The position numbers were made by a program, and so were the translations under genes. Shown here in pieces: positions 28,272-37,155 of a stretch of DNA of 61,880 nucleotides. The number at the start of each line of letters is the position of its first letter. Positions within the stretch are counted from its first letter, which is position 1. Origin of the DNA: Alphaproteobacteria bacterium (GTDB lineage Bacteria; Pseudomonadota; Alphaproteobacteria; Ferrovibrionales; Ferrovibrionaceae); assembly GCA_018336035.1 (NCBI GenBank), contig JAGXRD010000046.1, forward strand, positions 1-61,880, read 5' to 3'. The notes beneath the pieces are model-generated. The model was not told where the DNA came from and searched no databases. It was given only the letters and a program-made list of their open reading frames with translations.

Positions 28272-29359
28272 AAGCCGCGCCGCTGCTCGACATCCTGCGC
28301 CGTCGCATTGCGGCGGAAGGCCCGATCACGGTGACGGCCTTCATGGCCGATTGCCTGCTGCATCCCGAACACGGCTACTACCGCAGCCAGGAAGCCATCG
28401 GCCTGCATGGCGATTTCATCACCGCGCCGGAAATCAGCCAGATGTTCGGCGAGTTGCTCGGCCTGTGGGCGGCCGACTACTGGCAGCGCATCGGCGAGCC
28501 GGAGAAATGCTATCTCGTCGAACTCGGCCCCGGCCGCGGCACGCTGATGCGCGATGCCCTGCGCGCCGCCCGTGCCCTGCCCGCCTTCTGCCATGCGCTG
28601 AACCCGGTGCTGGTGGAAGCCTCCGCGCGACTGCGCGGCCTGCAGCAGACGGCGCTGGCCGATGAAGGTGCTGTCTGGCATGAGCAGATCGCCGCCATCC
28701 CCAAGGATGCGCCGCTGCTGCTGATCGCCAACGAATTCCTGGATGCGCTGCCGGTGCGGCAGTTCCAGCGCGGCGACGATAATGGCTGGCATGAGCGCTG
28801 CGTCGGACTGGACGAGGCGACCGGCGAGTTGCGCTTCATGCTCGATCCGCGCGCGCTGCCGTTTGATGAATTGCTGCCGCAGGTGCTGCGCGACTCCCCG
28901 CCGGGCTCGATTGTCGAATCCAGTCCGCCGGTGCGCGCTGTCGCGGTCGAGATCGCGGCGCGGCTGAAAGCCCAGGGCGGCGCGGCGCTGTTCATCGATT
29001 ACGGCTATGCCAGCGCGGGTATCGGCGAAACCTTGCAGGCCGTGTATCGCCATACTTACGCCGATCCGCTGCAGACCCCCGGCCTTGCCGACCTGACCGC
29101 CCATGTCGATTTCGGCTCGTTTGCCTTGGCGGCAAAACGCGCTGGCGCGCAGGTGCATGGCCCGGTCGGCCAGGGCGCGTTCCTCAACCAGCTCGGCATC
29201 CAGGCGCGTGCAGTCAAGCTGAAGCGTGACAATCTCGCGCAGGCCGGCGATGTCGATCAGGCGCTACGGCGGTTGACCGCCCCGGAGGCGATGGGCACCC
29301 TGTTCAAGGCGCTGGCCCTGACCGCGCCGGAGTCACCGCAACCCGCAGGCTTTGCATGA
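28244..29359 (+). CDS. MidA/NDUFAF7-family SAM-dependent methyltransferase
   Basis: A 371-residue COG1565 protein. The SAM-binding motif is VELGPGRGTLMRDALRA, followed by NEFLDALPVRQFQ and FIDYGYAS, all typical. The eukaryotic relative NDUFAF7 methylates an arginine of a complex I subunit during assembly. The bacterial substrate is not established. GTG at 28244 is the likely start, with GGAG 7 nt before it, inside the end of lgt (28-nt overlap). An alternative GTG is one codon earlier. Its stop overlaps pgeF by 4 nt. Confidence 0.85.
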   Translation: MGTPAESGVKAAPLLDILRRRIAAEGPITVTAFMADCLLHPEHGYYRSQEAIGLHGDFITAPEISQMFGELLGLWAADYWQRIGEPEKCYLVELGPGRGTLMRDALRAARALPAFCHALNPVLVEASARLRGLQQTALADEGAVWHEQIAAIPKDAPLLLIANEFLDALPVRQFQRGDDNGWHERCVGLDEATGELRFMLDPRALPFDELLPQVLRDSPPGSIVESSPPVRAVAVEIAARLKAQGGAALFIDYGYASAGIGETLQAVYRHTYADPLQTPGLADLTAHVDFGSFALAAKRAGAQVHGPVGQGAFLNQLGIQARAVKLKRDNLAQAGDVDQALRRLTAPEAMGTLFKALALTAPESPQPAGFA

Positions 29360-30138
29360 CTGTACTTGTTGCCGATGCCATCGCACCCATCACTGCTGCT
29401 GGCCTTTCCAGCCTACCGCACGGCTTCTTCACCCGTCGCGGCGGTGTCTCCACTGGGCTTTACGCGTCGCTGAATTGCGGCCCCGGTTCGTCCGACAATG
29501 CCGCCCATGTGCAGGAGAACCGCCGCCGCGTGGCCGCTAGCCTGAATGCGTCGCACGGATTGGTGTCGCTCTATCAGGTGCATGGTCGCGAGGTCGTCAC
29601 GGTCGGCGACGATTACGACATCACGCAGCGACCGAAAGCCGATGGTCTGGTCACCCGCCGGCGCGGCATCGCGCTCGGGATTCTCTCGGCCGACTGCGCG
29701 CCGGTGCTGTTTGCCGATGCCGAAGCCGGCGTGATCGGTGCCTGCCATGCCGGCTGGCGCGGCGCACTGGCCGGCGTGTCGGATGCTACCATCGAGACGA
29801 TGATCGCGCTGGGCGCCAAACGCGAGCGTATCCAGGCCGCCATCGGTCCGTGCATCGGACGGGCGTCTTACGAAGTCAGCGCGCCGTTCCGGGATGAATT
29901 CCTTGCTGCCGACGCCGCCAATACCGTTTTCTTTGCCACCGGCAAACGCGACGGCCATTGGCAATTCGATCTGCCGGCCTATCTGATGCAGCGTCTGCAG
30001 CAGGCTGGCGTGGCAGCGGAAAATCTCGGCCTCGATACCTGCAGCGACGCAGATCGTTTCTTCAGCTATCGCCGCATGACGCTGCTGAAGGAAGCCGATT
30101 ACGGCCGACAGGTTTCGGCCATCGCGCTGCCCGGCTGA
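29356..30138 (+). CDS. pgeF: Peptidoglycan editing factor PgeF (YfiH/LACC1 family)
   Basis: A 260-residue multicopper-oxidase-like (DUF152) protein. The metal/active site residues appear in YQVHG, LSADCAPV, CHAGWRG and GPCIG, and the C-terminal FFSYRR is present. In E. coli PgeF keeps L-Ser out of the muropeptide stem. Mammalian LACC1 acts on nucleosides and citrulline. ATG overlaps the midA stop (ATGA). It is the last clear member of the lysS-lgt-midA-pgeF run. Confidence 0.93.
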   Translation: MTVLVADAIAPITAAGLSSLPHGFFTRRGGVSTGLYASLNCGPGSSDNAAHVQENRRRVAASLNASHGLVSLYQVHGREVVTVGDDYDITQRPKADGLVTRRRGIALGILSADCAPVLFADAEAGVIGACHAGWRGALAGVSDATIETMIALGAKRERIQAAIGPCIGRASYEVSAPFRDEFLAADAANTVFFATGKRDGHWQFDLPAYLMQRLQQAGVAAENLGLDTCSDADRFFSYRRMTLLKEADYGRQVSAIALPG

Positions 30139-30141
30139 GCT

Positions 30142-30210
30142 ATGCCGCATCTGTTCATGCTGGCGGTTTTTGCAATCCTGTGCCTGATGGTGAGCTGTGT
30201 TCTCGGTTAA
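30142..30210 (+). CDS. Putative 22-residue hydrophobic micro-ORF
   Basis: ATG at 30142, three bases after the pgeF stop, opens 22 codons (MPHLFMLAVFAILCLMVSC...) ending TAA at 30210. It overlaps the start of the next gene by 14 nt. The peptide is one hydrophobic segment with a Ser-Cys near its end. It might be a small membrane peptide, a leader for translational coupling of the lipoprotein gene, or chance. No ribosome site is evident. Confidence 0.35.
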   Translation: MPHLFMLAVFAILCLMVSCVLG

Positions 30211-31084
30211 GCGTCTTTCCCTCACGATCCTCGTCGCCGGTTTTGTCACCGCCGCGTGCCAGCCGCTGCCGCAGCCATTCCAGGCTGACAGCCGCGCCAA
30301 GGCCAATGATGCGCTGATCCGTCCGATCGGTGAGGCTAGCCTGTTCATTCCGCCGATCAGCGGCCTGCCGCAGGGCCCGGATGGTGAATTGGCCGAGACG
30401 CTCGCCAAGGCACTGAACGAGAAGGACGTGCCGGCCAGTGCCACCGGCCGCAACCGGCTGACCTCTGTGCTGACTGTGCGGCTGGAACCGCGCGGCGGCG
30501 ATGCCGTCTGGTCGTGGGAAGATCGCGCCCCCGATGGCAGCCTGCAGACCGGCGAAGCCCGCAGTCTCGGCGTCGCCCCGGCCCGACTGGCCGCCAACGA
30601 TGCCGCCGCCATCAAGCAGGCCGCCGCGACCATGGCCGTAGCTATCGCCCAGAAACTGAATGCCGCGGTGATCGAGGCGACGCAGACCGACGCCAGGCCG
30701 GTGATGCTCGCCGTGAAGGAATGTGAAGGCGCGCCGGGCGACGGCAACCGCGCTCTGCGCCAGGCCATGCGGGAAATCCTCATCCTGGGTGGTCGCAATC
30801 CGCTGCCGGACACTGCCGGGGCCGATTATGTGATCGGCTGCCGGGTCAATGTCTGGCAGGACACCCCGAATTCCGAGCGGGTGACCATCGAATGGCTGCT
30901 GCTGGGCGCCAATGGCAACCAGCTGGGCGACGTCAAACAGGCCAACCGTATCCCCCGGGGACAGCTGGCAGGGGCCTGGGGAAACACCGCCCATATCATT
31001 GCCAAAGGCGGCTGGCAGGGCCTGAGCGAGATTCTGGAGAGCCGGCAGCGCAACCGACCCGTCGTTCCGCCCGCAAAATCCTGA
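30197..31084 (+). CDS. Putative lipoprotein of unknown function
   Basis: A 295-residue protein starting with GTG. The N-terminus is basic, then hydrophobic, with a lipobox ending VTAAC (Cys21), so it should be lipidated by the Lgt encoded 2 kb upstream. The remainder shows no domain I recognise. It alternates beta-rich stretches (LTSVLTVRLEPR, VTIEWLLLGANG) with Ala-rich helix. Its place after pgeF suggests an envelope role, which is only inference. The gene ends 96 bp before prs. Confidence 0.7.
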   Translation: MFSVKRLSLTILVAGFVTAACQPLPQPFQADSRAKANDALIRPIGEASLFIPPISGLPQGPDGELAETLAKALNEKDVPASATGRNRLTSVLTVRLEPRGGDAVWSWEDRAPDGSLQTGEARSLGVAPARLAANDAAAIKQAAATMAVAIAQKLNAAVIEATQTDARPVMLAVKECEGAPGDGNRALRQAMREILILGGRNPLPDTAGADYVIGCRVNVWQDTPNSERVTIEWLLLGANGNQLGDVKQANRIPRGQLAGAWGNTAHIIAKGGWQGLSEILESRQRNRPVVPPAKS

Positions 31085-31104
31085 ATTTATTAGATTTTTC
31101 GCGG

Positions 31105-31133
31105 TTTACAGGGGGCAGGCCGGCGGCTATAGT
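31105..31133 (+). promoter_or_regulatory. Candidate promoter of prs
   Basis: TTTACA (31105-31110) and TATAGT (31128-31133) are 17 bp apart and match the sigma-70 consensus in five of six bases each. The ATG of prs is 47 bp downstream. This is the best promoter match in the window. Confidence 0.65.
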
Positions 31134-31180
31134 CCGCGCGATTTTCTCCCCACGATTCCGGCCTCACACAGAGCATTGTC

Positions 31181-32113
31181 ATGAAGGTTTTGGCGGGTAA
31201 CTCCAATCGTCCGCTGGCGGAAGCCATTGCGGCCTATCTGTCGGTTCCGCTTGCCAAAGCCAGCGTGCGCCGCTTCTCCGACATGGAGGTTTTCGTGGAA
31301 ATCCACGAAAACGTCCGCGGCGAAGATGTGTTCGTGATCCAGTCGACCTCCTATCCGGCCAACGATCACCTGATGGAGTTGCTGGTCTGCATCGACGCGC
31401 TGAAGCGCTCGTCGGCCCGCCGCATCACCGCCGTGCTGCCCTATTTCGGCTATGCCCGTCAGGACCGCAAACCCGGCCCGCGCACGCCGATCTCGGCCAA
31501 GCTGGTCGCCAACCTGATCACCGCTGCCGGCGCCAACCGTGTGCTGACCCTCGACCTGCATGCCGGCCAGATTCAGGGCTTCTTCGACATTCCCACCGAC
31601 AACCTGATGGCAGGTCCGGTGCTGACCGCCGACATCAAGCAGCAACTGGTCGGCGACGATCTCATGGTCGTGTCGCCCGACGTCGGCGGCGTGGTGCGCG
31701 CCCGCAACATCGCCAAGCGTCTGGATGCCGATCTTGCCATCGTCGACAAACGTCGCGAAAAGGCCGGCGTGTCGGAAGTCATGAACATCATCGGCGACGT
31801 CGAAGGCCGCCGCTGCATCCTGGTCGACGACATCGTCGATTCTGCTGGCACGCTGTGCAATGCCGCCGATGCGCTGAAGAAGCATGGCGCCAAGTCGGTC
31901 TATGCCTACGTGACCCATGGCGTTTTGTCGGGCGGCGCTGTGGCGCGCGTGACCGCGAGCCAGCTGGAAGGCCTGGTCATCACAGACTCCATCCTGGCGA
32001 CCGAAGCGGTCCGTCTGGCGCGCAATATCCGCCAGGTGTCGATCGCGCCGCTGGTGGGTGAAGCAATGCGGCGGATCAGCGAAGAGGCCTCGGTTTCGAG
32101 CCTGTTCGACTAA
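31181..32113 (+). CDS. prs: Ribose-phosphate pyrophosphokinase
   Basis: A 310-residue PRPP synthase, the enzyme supplying PRPP for purine, pyrimidine, histidine, tryptophan and NAD synthesis. Class I features: [50 protein letters not shown], and the PRPP loop [13 protein letters not shown]. It starts its own transcription unit and is followed by rplY, pth and ychF. Apt, which consumes PRPP, is encoded 6 kb away. Confidence 0.96.
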   Translation: MKVLAGNSNRPLAEAIAAYLSVPLAKASVRRFSDMEVFVEIHENVRGEDVFVIQSTSYPANDHLMELLVCIDALKRSSARRITAVLPYFGYARQDRKPGPRTPISAKLVANLITAAGANRVLTLDLHAGQIQGFFDIPTDNLMAGPVLTADIKQQLVGDDLMVVSPDVGGVVRARNIAKRLDADLAIVDKRREKAGVSEVMNIIGDVEGRRCILVDDIVDSAGTLCNAADALKKHGAKSVYAYVTHGVLSGGAVARVTASQLEGLVITDSILATEAVRLARNIRQVSIAPLVGEAMRRISEEASVSSLFD

Positions 32114-32210
32114 CACGTTTTACAGTTTCGGCGCGCGGCACCCCTGGAGGCCGGCGTCGGGAACGGGACTGACATGGTGTCAGAACCGTATCTAACCAAG
32201 GAGCGCAATC

Positions 32211-32903
32211 ATGCGTGAAGTAAACACCATCGCCGCTGAGGCGAGGTCGAGGGCTGGCAAGGGGACCGCCCGTGCAACGCGACTGACAGGTCGTGTGCCG
32301 GGGGTCATCTATGGCGAAAAGCAGACCCCGGAACTGATTTCGGTTGAAACTCGCGAACTGCTGAAGGAAATGCAGAAGGGCAGCTTCTTCTCGCGCCTGT
32401 TCACTGTTTCCGTCGGTGGCAAGACCGAGCGCGTGCTGGCGCGCGACGTGCAGCTTCATCCGGTCACCGACCGGCCGATCCATGTCGACTTCCAGCGTAT
32501 TGGCAAGGACTCGAAGATCCGCATCTTCATCCCCGTGCTCTTCCTCGACCAGGAAAAGTCGCCGGGCCTGAAGAAGGGCGGCGTACTGAATGTCGTGCGC
32601 CACGAAGTCGAGTTCTTCGTTCAGCCGGACAATATCCCGGAGAGCATCTCGATCAGCCTCGAGGGCATGGATATCGGTCACTCGATCCATATCTCGGCCT
32701 TCAAGCTGCCGGAAGGCGTCAAGGCGGTGATCAACCGCGACTTCACCGTTGCGACCATCGCTGCCCCGACCAAGGAAGAAGAAGCCGCACCGAAGGCCGA
32801 AGCGGCTGCTGCCGCTCCGGCGGCGGGTGCCAAGGCTGCTGCTCCGGCAGCGGGTGCCAAGGCTGCTCCGGCTGCTGCGGCCAAGCCGGCTGCCAAGAAG
32901 TAA
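32211..32903 (+). CDS. rplY: 50S ribosomal protein L25, CTC form
   Basis: A 230-residue L25/CTC protein that binds 5S rRNA. The N-terminal L25 part includes RSRAGKGTARATRLTGRVPGVIYG. A C-terminal beta domain follows (about 95-185). The last 45 residues are a low-complexity Ala/Lys/Pro tail with two copies of PAAGAKAA, a common but variable extension in alphaproteobacteria. An AAGGAG ribosome site lies at a good distance. In many relatives it sits between prs and pth, as here. Confidence 0.95.
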   Translation: MREVNTIAAEARSRAGKGTARATRLTGRVPGVIYGEKQTPELISVETRELLKEMQKGSFFSRLFTVSVGGKTERVLARDVQLHPVTDRPIHVDFQRIGKDSKIRIFIPVLFLDQEKSPGLKKGGVLNVVRHEVEFFVQPDNIPESISISLEGMDIGHSIHISAFKLPEGVKAVINRDFTVATIAAPTKEEEAAPKAEAAAAAPAAGAKAAAPAAGAKAAPAAAAKPAAKK

Positions 32904-32987
32904 GCCTGACGTTACGGGTTGGCGGCGCATTGGCGTCGCCAACCTTTCCCCTACCCTCACCTCTCTACTGCCGGACGCTGAATCGCC

Positions 32988-33581
32988 ATGCTGCTTCTCG
33001 TCGGACTCGGCAACCCGGGCAGCGAACATCGGCGCCAGCGCCACAATGTCGGCTTCATGGCGCTCGACGCCATCGCCGAACGCCACAATTTCCAGCCGTT
33101 CAAGAAGCGTTTTCAGGGCGAAATCGCTGAAGGCGTTCTGGACGGCACCAAGACGCTGCTGCTCAAGCCGCAGACCTACATGAACCTCTCGGGCAAGTCG
33201 GTCGGCGAAGCGGCGCATTTCTACAAGCTGCCGCCAGCGCAGGTGGTGGTGGTGCATGACGAGTTGGATCTGGCGGCGGGCAAAATCCGCATGAAGACCG
33301 GCGGCGGCCATGCCGGCCATAACGGTCTGCGCTCCATTGATGGCGCGATCGGTCCGAACTACCGCCGTTTGCGCATTGGCATCGGCCATCCCGGCAAGGA
33401 TCTGGTGCTGGGCTATGTGCTGCAGAATTTCCATGCGGATGAGCGCGTATGGCTCGATCCGCTGCTGGAGGCCATGGCTGTAGAAGCCGGCTATCTGGCG
33501 AAGAATGACGATACCGGCTTCATGACCAAGGTGGCGCTGCGCCTGCAGCCGCCGAAACCGACCAAACCAAAGGACGCGTAA
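32988..33581 (+). CDS. pth: Peptidyl-tRNA hydrolase
   Basis: A 197-residue Pth that frees tRNA from dropped-off peptidyl-tRNA. GLGNPGSEH at the N-terminus, the catalytic His in RHNVGF, QTYMNLSGKSV, VVHDELDLAAGKIRMKTGGGHAGHNGLRSI are all conserved. The gap to ychF is 1 bp, so the two are probably translated together. Confidence 0.96.
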   Translation: MLLLVGLGNPGSEHRRQRHNVGFMALDAIAERHNFQPFKKRFQGEIAEGVLDGTKTLLLKPQTYMNLSGKSVGEAAHFYKLPPAQVVVVHDELDLAAGKIRMKTGGGHAGHNGLRSIDGAIGPNYRRLRIGIGHPGKDLVLGYVLQNFHADERVWLDPLLEAMAVEAGYLAKNDDTGFMTKVALRLQPPKPTKPKDA

Positions 33582-33582
33582 C

Positions 33583-34683
33583 ATGGGTTTCAAATGCGGC
33601 ATCGTCGGCCTGCCCAACGTTGGCAAGTCGACCTTGTTCAATGCGCTGACGCAGACCGCCGCCGCGCAGGCTGCCAATTATCCCTTCTGCACCATCGAGC
33701 CAAATACCGGCCTGGTCGGTGTGCCCGATGAGCGCCTGGATGTGCTGGCCAGGATCGCCGGCTCGGCCAAGATCATCCCGACCCAGCTGACCTTCGTCGA
33801 CATCGCCGGCCTGGTGCGTGGCGCCTCGAAGGGCGAAGGCCTAGGCAACCAGTTCCTCGCCCATATCCGCGAAGTGGATGCGATCTGCCATGTGCTGCGC
33901 TGCTTCGAAGATGGCGACATCACCCATGTCGAAGGCAAGGTCGATCCGGTTGCCGATGCAGAAACCGTCGAGACCGAGCTGATGCTGTCTGACCTCGAAA
34001 GTCTGGAGCGCCGCGTCGAGCAGACGGCCAAGCGCGCCAAGCAGGGCAACGAGGAAGAAAAAGCCCGGCTCGCCGTGATGGAAAAGGTGCTGGTCGCGCT
34101 GCGCGATGGCAAGCCGGCAAGGACGGTGGTGCCGAGCGAGGACGAGAAGAAGCTCTATACGGAGCTGATGCTGATCACCGCCAAGCCGGTCCTCTATGTC
34201 TGCAACGTCGAAGAAGCTTCCGCAGCGGAAGGCAATGCCTTCTCCGCCAGGGTGAAGGCCAAAGCCGATGCCGAAGGTGCCGCCATGGTGGTGATCTCGG
34301 CCGCCATCGAGGCCGAAGTCGCACAGTTGGACAGCGACGAGGAAAAGGCCGCCTTCCTGGCCGATCTGGGCCTGAAGGAAACCGGCCTGACCCGCGTGAT
34401 CCGCGCCGGCTACGGCCTGCTGGGCCTGCTGACCTTCTTCACGGTCGGCCCCAAGGAAGCCCGCGCCTGGACCGTACGCAAGGGTGCGCGCGGCCCGGAA
34501 GCAGCCGGCGTGATCCATACCGATTTCGAGAAGGGCTTCATCCGCGCCGAAACCATTGCATACAATGATTATGTCGCTGGCAAAGGCGAAGCCGGGGCAC
34601 GCGATGCCGGCAAATTGCGGCTGGAAGGCAAGGACTACATCGTGCAGGATGGCGATGTGATGCACTTCCGCTTCAATACTTAA
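33583..34683 (+). CDS. ychF: Redox-regulated ATPase YchF
   Basis: A 366-residue OBG-family P-loop protein that binds ATP. G1 is GLPNVGKST, G3 DIAGLV, and the TGS domain lies at the C-terminus (about 280-366). A coiled-coil hairpin sits between. YchF associates with the ribosome and affects the oxidative stress response. The pth-ychF pair is conserved across bacteria. Confidence 0.96.
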   Translation: MGFKCGIVGLPNVGKSTLFNALTQTAAAQAANYPFCTIEPNTGLVGVPDERLDVLARIAGSAKIIPTQLTFVDIAGLVRGASKGEGLGNQFLAHIREVDAICHVLRCFEDGDITHVEGKVDPVADAETVETELMLSDLESLERRVEQTAKRAKQGNEEEKARLAVMEKVLVALRDGKPARTVVPSEDEKKLYTELMLITAKPVLYVCNVEEASAAEGNAFSARVKAKADAEGAAMVVISAAIEAEVAQLDSDEEKAAFLADLGLKETGLTRVIRAGYGLLGLLTFFTVGPKEARAWTVRKGARGPEAAGVIHTDFEKGFIRAETIAYNDYVAGKGEAGARDAGKLRLEGKDYIVQDGDVMHFRFNT

Positions 34684-34705
34684 GAGATGCCCAAAAAGAG
34701 CTAGA

Positions 34706-35155
34706 ATGAAATATCTGGAGGATTTCTCCGTCGGGCAGGTGATGGAATTCCCGCCCCGCACGGTGAGCGAAGACGAGATCATTGCTTTCGCGCGGGACTA
34801 CGACCCGCAGCCCTTCCATCTCGACAAGGAGGCCGCCAAGCAGTCGCTGTTTGGCGGCCTTTGCGCATCCGGCTGGCACACGGCCGGCATGATGATGCGC
34901 ATGCTGGTCGACCATATGATCGGCAAATACGCCTCGATGGGATCGCCCGGAATCGACCAGTTGCGCTGGGTGAAGCCGGTCTTCCCCGGCGACACGCTTC
35001 ACCTCCGTGGCGAGGTGCTGGAGGTGAAGTTCTCCCAGTCCAAGCCCGACCGCGGCGTGATCACCACGCGCTATGAGATGACTAACCAGACGGGCGAAAC
35101 CGTGCTGACCATGCAGGGCAAAGGCATGTATGCCCGCCGGCCAGCGCAGGGGTGA
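34706..35155 (+). CDS. MaoC-like dehydratase, copy 1
   Basis: A 149-residue hot-dog fold protein. The hydratase active site motif is complete: DYDPQPFHLDKEAAKQSLFGGLCASGWHT, with Asp and His of the R-specific enoyl-CoA hydratase type. The rest follows the family (RWVKPVFPGDTLHLRGEV). The actual acyl substrate is not known. A second gene of the same kind starts 4 bp after this one, so they may form a heteromer or act on different substrates. PHA or fatty acid metabolism are possible contexts. Confidence 0.88.
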   Translation: MKYLEDFSVGQVMEFPPRTVSEDEIIAFARDYDPQPFHLDKEAAKQSLFGGLCASGWHTAGMMMRMLVDHMIGKYASMGSPGIDQLRWVKPVFPGDTLHLRGEVLEVKFSQSKPDRGVITTRYEMTNQTGETVLTMQGKGMYARRPAQG

Positions 35156-35159
35156 TCGC

Positions 35160-35612
35160 ATGCAATATTTTGAAGATATCCAGCCTGGTGCGGTGCGCGA
35201 GATCGGCGCGACGACTTTGACCGAAGAGGCGATCATCGCTTTCGCCAAGCAGTTCGATCCGCAGCCCTTCCATATCGACCCCGTGGCCGCGAAAAATTCC
35301 GCTTTTGGCGGCATCATCGCCTCGGGCTGGCATACCGCGGCTACCGTGATGCGGCTGATCGTCGATTCCGCCATCGAACTGGAAGCCAGCCTGGGCTCGC
35401 CAGGCTTCGACGATCTGGCCTGGCTGAAACCGGTGCGGCCGGGTGATACCATTCGCGCCCGCATGACCTGCATCGACAAGACACCCTCGCGCAGTCGGCC
35501 CGGTATCGGCTCAGCCCGCTTCCTGATCGAAACCTTCAACCAGAATGACGAACTGGTGATGCGCTTCACCAGCATCGGCATCATGCGTTTCCGTATTCCA
35601 GCCAAACATTGA
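35160..35612 (+). CDS. MaoC-like dehydratase, copy 2
   Basis: A 150-residue paralogue of the preceding gene: the same motif, QFDPQPFHIDPVAAKNSAFGGIIASGWHT, with Asp and His kept, but clearly diverged elsewhere. Starting at 35160 (MQYFEDI) aligns it with copy 1 (MKYLEDF). The duplication is old, judging by many replacements. Both retain catalytic residues, so neither looks like a pure structural subunit. Confidence 0.88.
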   Translation: MQYFEDIQPGAVREIGATTLTEEAIIAFAKQFDPQPFHIDPVAAKNSAFGGIIASGWHTAATVMRLIVDSAIELEASLGSPGFDDLAWLKPVRPGDTIRARMTCIDKTPSRSRPGIGSARFLIETFNQNDELVMRFTSIGIMRFRIPAKH

Positions 35613-35622
35613 GGATCTCATC

Positions 35623-36288
35623 ATGGGCAGCATGACCAGCCTGACCGCCGCCGACGGCCATCGCCTCGGAGCCTATGTCGCTGAGCCGAAAGGCGCGCCG
35701 AAAGGCGGCGTCGTGGTGATCCAGGAGATTTTCGGCGTCAACGGCCACATCAAGGCCGTGACCGATGGCTTTGCTGCCGACGGTTATTACGCCGTGGCGC
35801 CGGCGCTGTTCGACCGCGTGCAGCCCAATGTCGATCTCGGCTATAGCCCCGACGACATCGCCAAGGGCAAAGACCTCCGCGGCAAGATGGTTTGGGAGAC
35901 TGTGCTACAGGATTGCGCCGTGGCGCTGGCGCTGGCCTCCAAGGCTGGCCGCGTCGGCACGACGGGTTACTGTTTCGGTGGCGGCGTGACCTGGAAAATG
36001 GCCAACTCGCTGCCCGGTCTCGCGGGCTCGGTGGGCTATTACGGCGGCCCCTGGGGCGAGCTGAAAGCGGAAGCGCCCAAGGCGCCCTGCCTGCTGCATT
36101 TCGGTGCGCTGGACAAGATGATCCCGACCAGCCTGGCCGACGAGATGAAGGCGCTGCATCCGAGCATCACGACACATGTTTATGACGCCGATCACGGCTT
36201 CAACTGCGACCAGCGCGCGACCTATAACGCCACGGCGGCCGTGATTGCACGCCGCCGCACGCTGGCCTTCTTCGAAGCGCTTCTTTAG
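35623..36288 (+). CDS. Dienelactone hydrolase-family protein
   Basis: A 221-residue alpha/beta hydrolase of the DLH family. The nucleophile Cys is in GYCFGGG, with an Asp in GALDKMIP and a His in DADHGFNCD, giving the Cys-Asp-His triad of the family. The true substrate may be a lactone or ester, and dienelactone itself is not implied by context. GAGG precedes the ATG by 8 nt. Its stop codon is interlocked with that of the convergent VOC gene. Confidence 0.9.
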   Translation: MGSMTSLTAADGHRLGAYVAEPKGAPKGGVVVIQEIFGVNGHIKAVTDGFAADGYYAVAPALFDRVQPNVDLGYSPDDIAKGKDLRGKMVWETVLQDCAVALALASKAGRVGTTGYCFGGGVTWKMANSLPGLAGSVGYYGGPWGELKAEAPKAPCLLHFGALDKMIPTSLADEMKALHPSITTHVYDADHGFNCDQRATYNATAAVIARRRTLAFFEALL

Positions 36289-37139
36289 GCGCGGCTGCTG
36301 AATTCCAGGAAGACGCCGTCGGCCACCGAGGCTGGCACCAGCACGGTGCCATCCAGGCTGCGGGCATGGTCGATGCCGGCCGCCTTGAAATAGGCCGCCG
36401 CGGCCTCGGTGTTGTGTACCCGGAACCGCAGGCCGGCAACATAGGGCGTCGGCCTTGCCGGATGCTCGATATCCGGAAACAGCGTATCGAGGTCGTCCGG
36501 CGTGACGAACAGTGTGGTTTCTTCACCCGCCCGCACGGCGACCATTCGGTCGGTGCGCACCGCAGCGCCAGCGCCCACCAGCGCCTCGTAGGGCAGTTCC
36601 AGTGCCGGCGGATTTTCGGCCGCCACGATCACGCTGACGATCTGCTGTGCGCCATTGGGATGCAGCAGCCAGTCCGGCTTGCGCAGCAGTTCCGGCGTCA
36701 GATGCTGGCACAGGAACATCGACAACTGCGGCGTGGCCTCCGGAGGCAGATGGACCAGGCTGAAAGCGGGCAGCACGGTGCCTTCGGGTAGTTCCAGTTC
36801 GCGCTTGAGGTCCTGTGGCTCCGAGGGATTCAGGCCCGAGGCCTTCAGCTCCTGCACGGCGGCCCTGGCGTCGTCGATGCCCAGCACCACTTTATGCACG
36901 CCGGGGCCCTTGGCCTTCAGCAGGTCTTCCACGCCGGCGGTATAGCCGCCCGGCTCGGCGATGCCGAGCAGTTCGTGGTAGTTGCGCGCAAACATGATGC
37001 AGTAATTGCCGGTGGCCCAGCCGATATGCCGGCCACGCGGTGTCAGCGTGAAGCCCAGCCGCTGCCAGTTCGCCCTGGCCGCCTCGAGATCGGTGACCGC
37101 ATGAACGGTGTGGTCCAGGCCGACAATGTGATGCGCCAC
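36285..37139 (-). CDS. VOC-superfamily (glyoxalase-like) protein
   Basis: A 284-residue protein of the glyoxalase-like domain type (PF13468): IVGLDHTVHAVTDLEAARANWQRLGFTLTPRG, with a His near the N-terminus that could bind metal and a second half with similar folding units. The frame extends to 37226, but GTG at 37139 with AAAGGAAGAG before it and a conserved start is better. Function is unknown. VOC enzymes include dioxygenases, isomerases and resistance proteins. The gene lies 16 bp after apt on the same strand. Confidence 0.82.
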   Translation of the reverse strand: MAHHIVGLDHTVHAVTDLEAARANWQRLGFTLTPRGRHIGWATGNYCIMFARNYHELLGIAEPGGYTAGVEDLLKAKGPGVHKVVLGIDDARAAVQELKASGLNPSEPQDLKRELELPEGTVLPAFSLVHLPPEATPQLSMFLCQHLTPELLRKPDWLLHPNGAQQIVSVIVAAENPPALELPYEALVGAGAAVRTDRMVAVRAGEETTLFVTPDDLDTLFPDIEHPARPTPYVAGLRFRVHNTEAAAAYFKAAGIDHARSLDGTVLVPASVADGVFLEFSSRA

Positions 37140-37155
37140 GCGACTCTTCCTTTGA

